A stretch of 45,092 bases of DNA, from positions 1-45,092 of the forward strand of contig CAYLHX010000012.1 of the NCBI GenBank assembly GCA_964383675.1. The letters run 5' to 3'. The translations under genes and the position numbers were made by a program. The first letter of the stretch is position 1. Every line of letters starts with the position of its first letter. The stretch comes from CAYLHX01 sp964383675 (lineage in GTDB: Bacteria; Patescibacteriota; Gracilibacteria; UBA1369; LOWO2-01-FULL-3). Shown one piece after another: positions 43,447-45,092 of this stretch. A model generated the notes under the pieces. That model searched no databases and was not told the origin of the DNA. It saw only the letters and a list, made by a program, of their open reading frames with translations.

Positions 43447-44154
43447 TCAGGGCTTGCCGGGGGCCGTCAGCGCGACGCTGCAGGCCTCCTGGCGACCGTC
43501 CTCGAAGATGCTCACGCAGCGCTTCGAGTAGGTGGCCTTGAGGAGCACCGACGCCTTCCCCTTGGGGGCGATCTCGACGATCAACCCCTCGGTGAAGACG
43601 CGCCAGCCCTCCGGCATGAGCCCCTGAATCTGGACCTTCGCCTCGTCCCCCTCGCGCACCAACACGATGTCGATGTGGGGGGCCCGGTGGGTCTTCACGA
43701 CGTAGTCGGGGATCCCCGCCACGCGGAAGTCCTGCGGGTTGACGAGGTCGGCGTCGGCGAGCTCCTGACGGGCCTGCGTGAAGTCGGTGCAGTCGGGCGC
43801 GGTCTTGCGCTCCGCCTCGGGCACCGCCTCGCACAGCTCGCGCGAGAGCTTCAGGGCCTTGATGCGCCCCTCCGCCTCGGCCTTCTTCAGGGCCTCGCGC
43901 TCCGCCTTGGTCTGCGCCGCCCGCTCCCGCTCGAAGTCGCGGACGCTGCGGCGGGCCTCGGTGAGCTCGGCCGTCACGCGGTCCTTCTCGGCGGCGATCT
44001 GGCGCTCCTTCTCGACGACGAGCTCCTTCTCGGACTGCGCGGTCTCCAGACGCGCGTGGGGGTTGGTGGTCGCGCACCCGGAGATGGCGACGATGATGGC
44101 CAAGGCCGTGAGGCCCAGACCCGGCTTCAGGTTCTCGAACACGCTGCTCTTCAT
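43447..44154 (-). CDS. GC-rich predicted lipoprotein, cassette 2
   Basis: The 235-aa protein has a lipoprotein signal (MKSSVFENLKPGLGLTALAI, then VAISGC with Cys near residue 27). A charged coiled-coil stretch (about 35-105, alternating Ala/Glu/Arg/Lys) follows, then a compact C-terminal domain with two pairs of cysteines (ELCEAV, DCTDF, KRCVSIF, EACSVAL). I recognise no family. In its first 20 codons 19 end in G or C. It has the Shine-Dalgarno AGGAGG (44160-44165), 5 nt from the ATG. It lies on the opposite strand to the other GC-rich gene and points towards it. The coiled coil is typical of envelope-spanning or scaffold lipoproteins, but function is unknown. Confidence 0.8.
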   Translation of the reverse strand: MKSSVFENLKPGLGLTALAIIVAISGCATTNPHARLETAQSEKELVVEKERQIAAEKDRVTAELTEARRSVRDFERERAAQTKAEREALKKAEAEGRIKALKLSRELCEAVPEAERKTAPDCTDFTQARQELADADLVNPQDFRVAGIPDYVVKTHRAPHIDIVLVREGDEAKVQIQGLMPEGWRVFTEGLIVEIAPKGKASVLLKATYSKRCVSIFEDGRQEACSVALTAPGKP

Positions 44155-44578
44155 GGTGTCCTCCTCGGGACTTCATGGGGATCTCGAAGGTCTGCGCAGT
44201 ACCCCTCGAAACCCGGTGGTTTGGGCCGACGTGGCCCGAAAAACGAGTGGGGGATTCAAGCCGCCGCAAGCACCGAAGCCAAAGCCCGGATACTCCCCCC
44301 TACGACGATATCAACCAAGGAAGGATCCTTAGCAAATATCATCGCAGGAAGTCGACGACAAGAAAATTGCGCAAACCGTAAAACAGCAAATTTTGGCATT
44401 TAAACACAATGATAGCAAACCAATATTCTCTTCCTCCTAAGAGCAGTCCGTCTTCCAGCAGTGCCGGAAGAGAACAAAACCCAAGTCAAGAAGGAAAAGA
44501 AGTTGGCTTGCTACAGTCAAATTGTAAAAGGGCGGCCAGATGCCTGGGCACAATACAACCCAAACAAAACAGCCCGAA
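44155..44578 (-). promoter_or_regulatory. long leader of GC-rich gene 2
   Basis: About 418 nt lie between the predicted transcription start and the ATG. The half nearer the promoter is AT-rich, and the half nearer the gene is GC-rich. A 9-bp hairpin (TTCTCTTCC at 44426-44434 with GGAAGAGAA at 44466-44474) lies in the AT-rich half. The minus strand also carries TGCTCTTAGGAGG. I see no credible gene in it. Confidence 0.6.
44160..44165 (-). promoter_or_regulatory. Shine-Dalgarno of GC-rich gene 2
   Basis: AGGAGG on the minus strand, 5 nt before the ATG at 44154. It is a near-perfect anti-16S match, unlike the AT-rich genes. Confidence 0.85.
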
Positions 44579-44607
44579 ACTATAACAAAAAAGCCAAAAT
44601 TTGTCAA
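44579..44607 (-). promoter_or_regulatory. sigma-70 promoter of GC-rich cassette 2
   Basis: On the minus strand the -35 is TTGACA (44602-44607), the spacer is 17 bp, and the -10 is TATAGT (44579-44584). It starts 29 nt downstream of the tRNA-Met 3' end on the same strand. Confidence 0.85.
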
Positions 44608-44636
44608 GACAGTCTTTCGCACAACAAATCAGACCT

Positions 44637-44713
44637 TGGTGGCAGGAGAGAGACTTGAACTCTCGACCTCCGGGTTATGAATCCGACGCTCTAACCACCT
44701 GAGCTACCCTGCC
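44637..44713 (-). tRNA. tRNA-Met (anticodon CAT), elongator type
   Basis: The 77-nt gene has acceptor GGCAGGG/TCCTGCC, D stem GCTC/GAGC, loop TTCATAA, T arm GAGAG-TTCAAGT-CTCTC and encoded CCA. A Watson-Crick 1-72 pair makes it not the initiator. It could be the k2C-modified tRNA-Ile2, which also has CAT, so Met is the more likely but not proven reading. Confidence 0.9.
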
Positions 44714-44807
44714 ACAAATCCAGACCAACCAAAATTACAGAAAAAAGCCCAAAAATTCAAGAAATTTGTACAAAAAAAACAACCTCTTTCTAAAAGGTTT
44801 CTTATTT

Positions 44808-44882
44808 TGGTTGCGGGGGGCGGATTCGAACCACCGACCTTCGGGTTATGAGCCCGACGAGCTGCCACTGCTCCACCCCGCG
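44808..44882 (-). tRNA. initiator tRNA-fMet (anticodon CAT)
   Basis: The 75-nt gene has the initiator hallmarks: a C1-A72 mismatch (acceptor CGCGGGG, 3' CCCCGCA) and three consecutive G-C pairs in the anticodon stem (TCGGG/CCCGA). CCA is encoded. It is upstream of the elongator-type tRNA-Met on the same strand, 94 nt apart. Confidence 0.95.
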
Positions 44883-44921
44883 TCATTAGCCACACAAACT
44901 TAATAAATATTACGCACAAAG

Positions 44922-45092
44922 TCAATCTTCAAAAAAGAATTCCTTCCACTCCTGCAAATTAGATTTGCCACCATGCTTGGCAAAATCACCAGCATCTTCA
45001 ACTTCCTCGGCCGTTTCATCGGTCAAAACTTCCGGTGACAAAATGATCACTTCTTCTCCGGGATTAACCAATCCTAAATTCTGCTTTGCGAT
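44922..45092 (-). CDS. C-terminal part of an FtsB/DivIC-like septum formation initiator (partial at the window edge)
   Basis: The last 56 codons of a minus-strand gene are visible; the start lies beyond the window. It reads IAKQNLGLVNPGEEVIIL near the edge, matching the conserved LGLVxPGE segment that closes the FtsB/DivIC (septum formation initiator) family. It then continues into an acidic tail ending in KEFFFED. In that family the N-terminal part is a membrane helix and a coiled coil that act in the divisome with FtsL and FtsQ. The stop codon is TGA at 44922-44924, 39 nt before the initiator tRNA. Confidence 0.65.
   Translation of the reverse strand: MAKQNLGLVNPGEEVIILSPEVLTDETAEEVEDAGDFAKHGGKSNLQEWKEFFFED

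Noticed and set aside
43369..44403. Long plus-strand open frames opposite the GC-rich lipoprotein, and an overlapping minus-strand frame at 43412-44269
   Set aside because: Same GC effect. Low-complexity translations; the lipoprotein frame has a lipobox, AGGAGG and coherent heptads.
44437..44622. 61-codon hydrophobic minus-strand frame in the leader of cassette 2
   Set aside because: Its ATG lies upstream of the promoter -35 box, so the mapped promoter would not transcribe the start. No ribosome-binding site.
1..45092. Alternative genetic code with UGA=Gly
   Set aside because: TGA ends the PH-domain gene, valS and the FtsB-like gene, and no conserved frame needs TGA read through.
1..45092. 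CRISPR arrays, insertion sequences or prophage genes
   Set aside because: No regularly spaced short repeats, transposase motifs or phage structural genes were seen on either strand.

Overview
The window looks like a chromosomal contig of an uncultivated, AT-rich bacterium, most likely a member of the Patescibacteria/CPR. That placement is inference from gene content, since there is no rRNA here. Pointers to it are: two copies of a protein that joins a sigma-70 region-4 helix-turn-helix to a HARE-type winged helix; two large membrane-anchored VirD4/TraG-like ATPases with the same layout; S-layer-homology and peptidoglycan-remodelling proteins; and many unrecognised proteins without a signal peptide. 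TGA ends several genes, so the UGA=Gly code of Gracilibacteria/Absconditabacteria does not apply. The nadA-nadC pair would fit one of the biosynthetically richer lineages, such as Peregrinibacteria, but I hold that loosely. All four tRNA genes encode their CCA.

Layout. 1-9.7 kb is a minus-strand run: a UvrD-type helicase with a C-terminal nuclease, ribosomal protein S1, ClpC (with a perfect CIRCE operator lying across its promoter), a lipoprotein, RuvB and a PH-domain membrane protein. 9.7-15 kb holds a CPBP membrane protease, tRNA-Arg, an M23+SLH cell-surface peptidase, tsaE with an HD-domain gene, and a 3D/peptidoglycan-binding protein. 15-27 kb, minus strand, holds a VirD4-like ATPase, aspS, a three-part protein ending in a VanY-like domain, HIT-dnaE, and the first sigma-4/HARE protein. 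27.1-27.5 kb holds tRNA-Leu between two copies of an about 135-nt structured repeat. 27.5-40.4 kb holds nadC, nadA, a small unknown gene, valS, a helical-repeat protein, the second sigma-4/HARE protein, an orphan winged-helix regulator, DUF3467-dtd-glyS, and the second VirD4-like ATPase.

40.4-44.6 kb is the odd region. Two short, very GC-rich genes for exported proteins point towards each other around an AT-rich gene of unknown function. Each has its own consensus sigma-70 promoter, an untranslated leader of roughly 410-420 nt with hairpins, a clear Shine-Dalgarno sequence and GC-rich terminator-like hairpins. The AT-rich genes almost all lack a Shine-Dalgarno sequence, and several instead have A-rich leaders of the AAACAAAAA type. 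The two GC-rich genes therefore differ from the rest in base composition, codon use and initiation signal. The contig ends with elongator-type tRNA-Met, initiator tRNA-fMet and the C-terminus of an FtsB/DivIC-like division protein.

Taken together, most genes are housekeeping: translation (S1, aspS, valS, glyS, dtd, tsaE, tRNAs), DNA replication and repair (dnaE, ruvB, helicase), proteostasis (clpC) and NAD synthesis. Envelope genes (M23-SLH, 3D-PGB, VanY fusion, lipoproteins, VirD4-like ATPases) are interspersed. I see no insertion sequence, CRISPR array or prophage.
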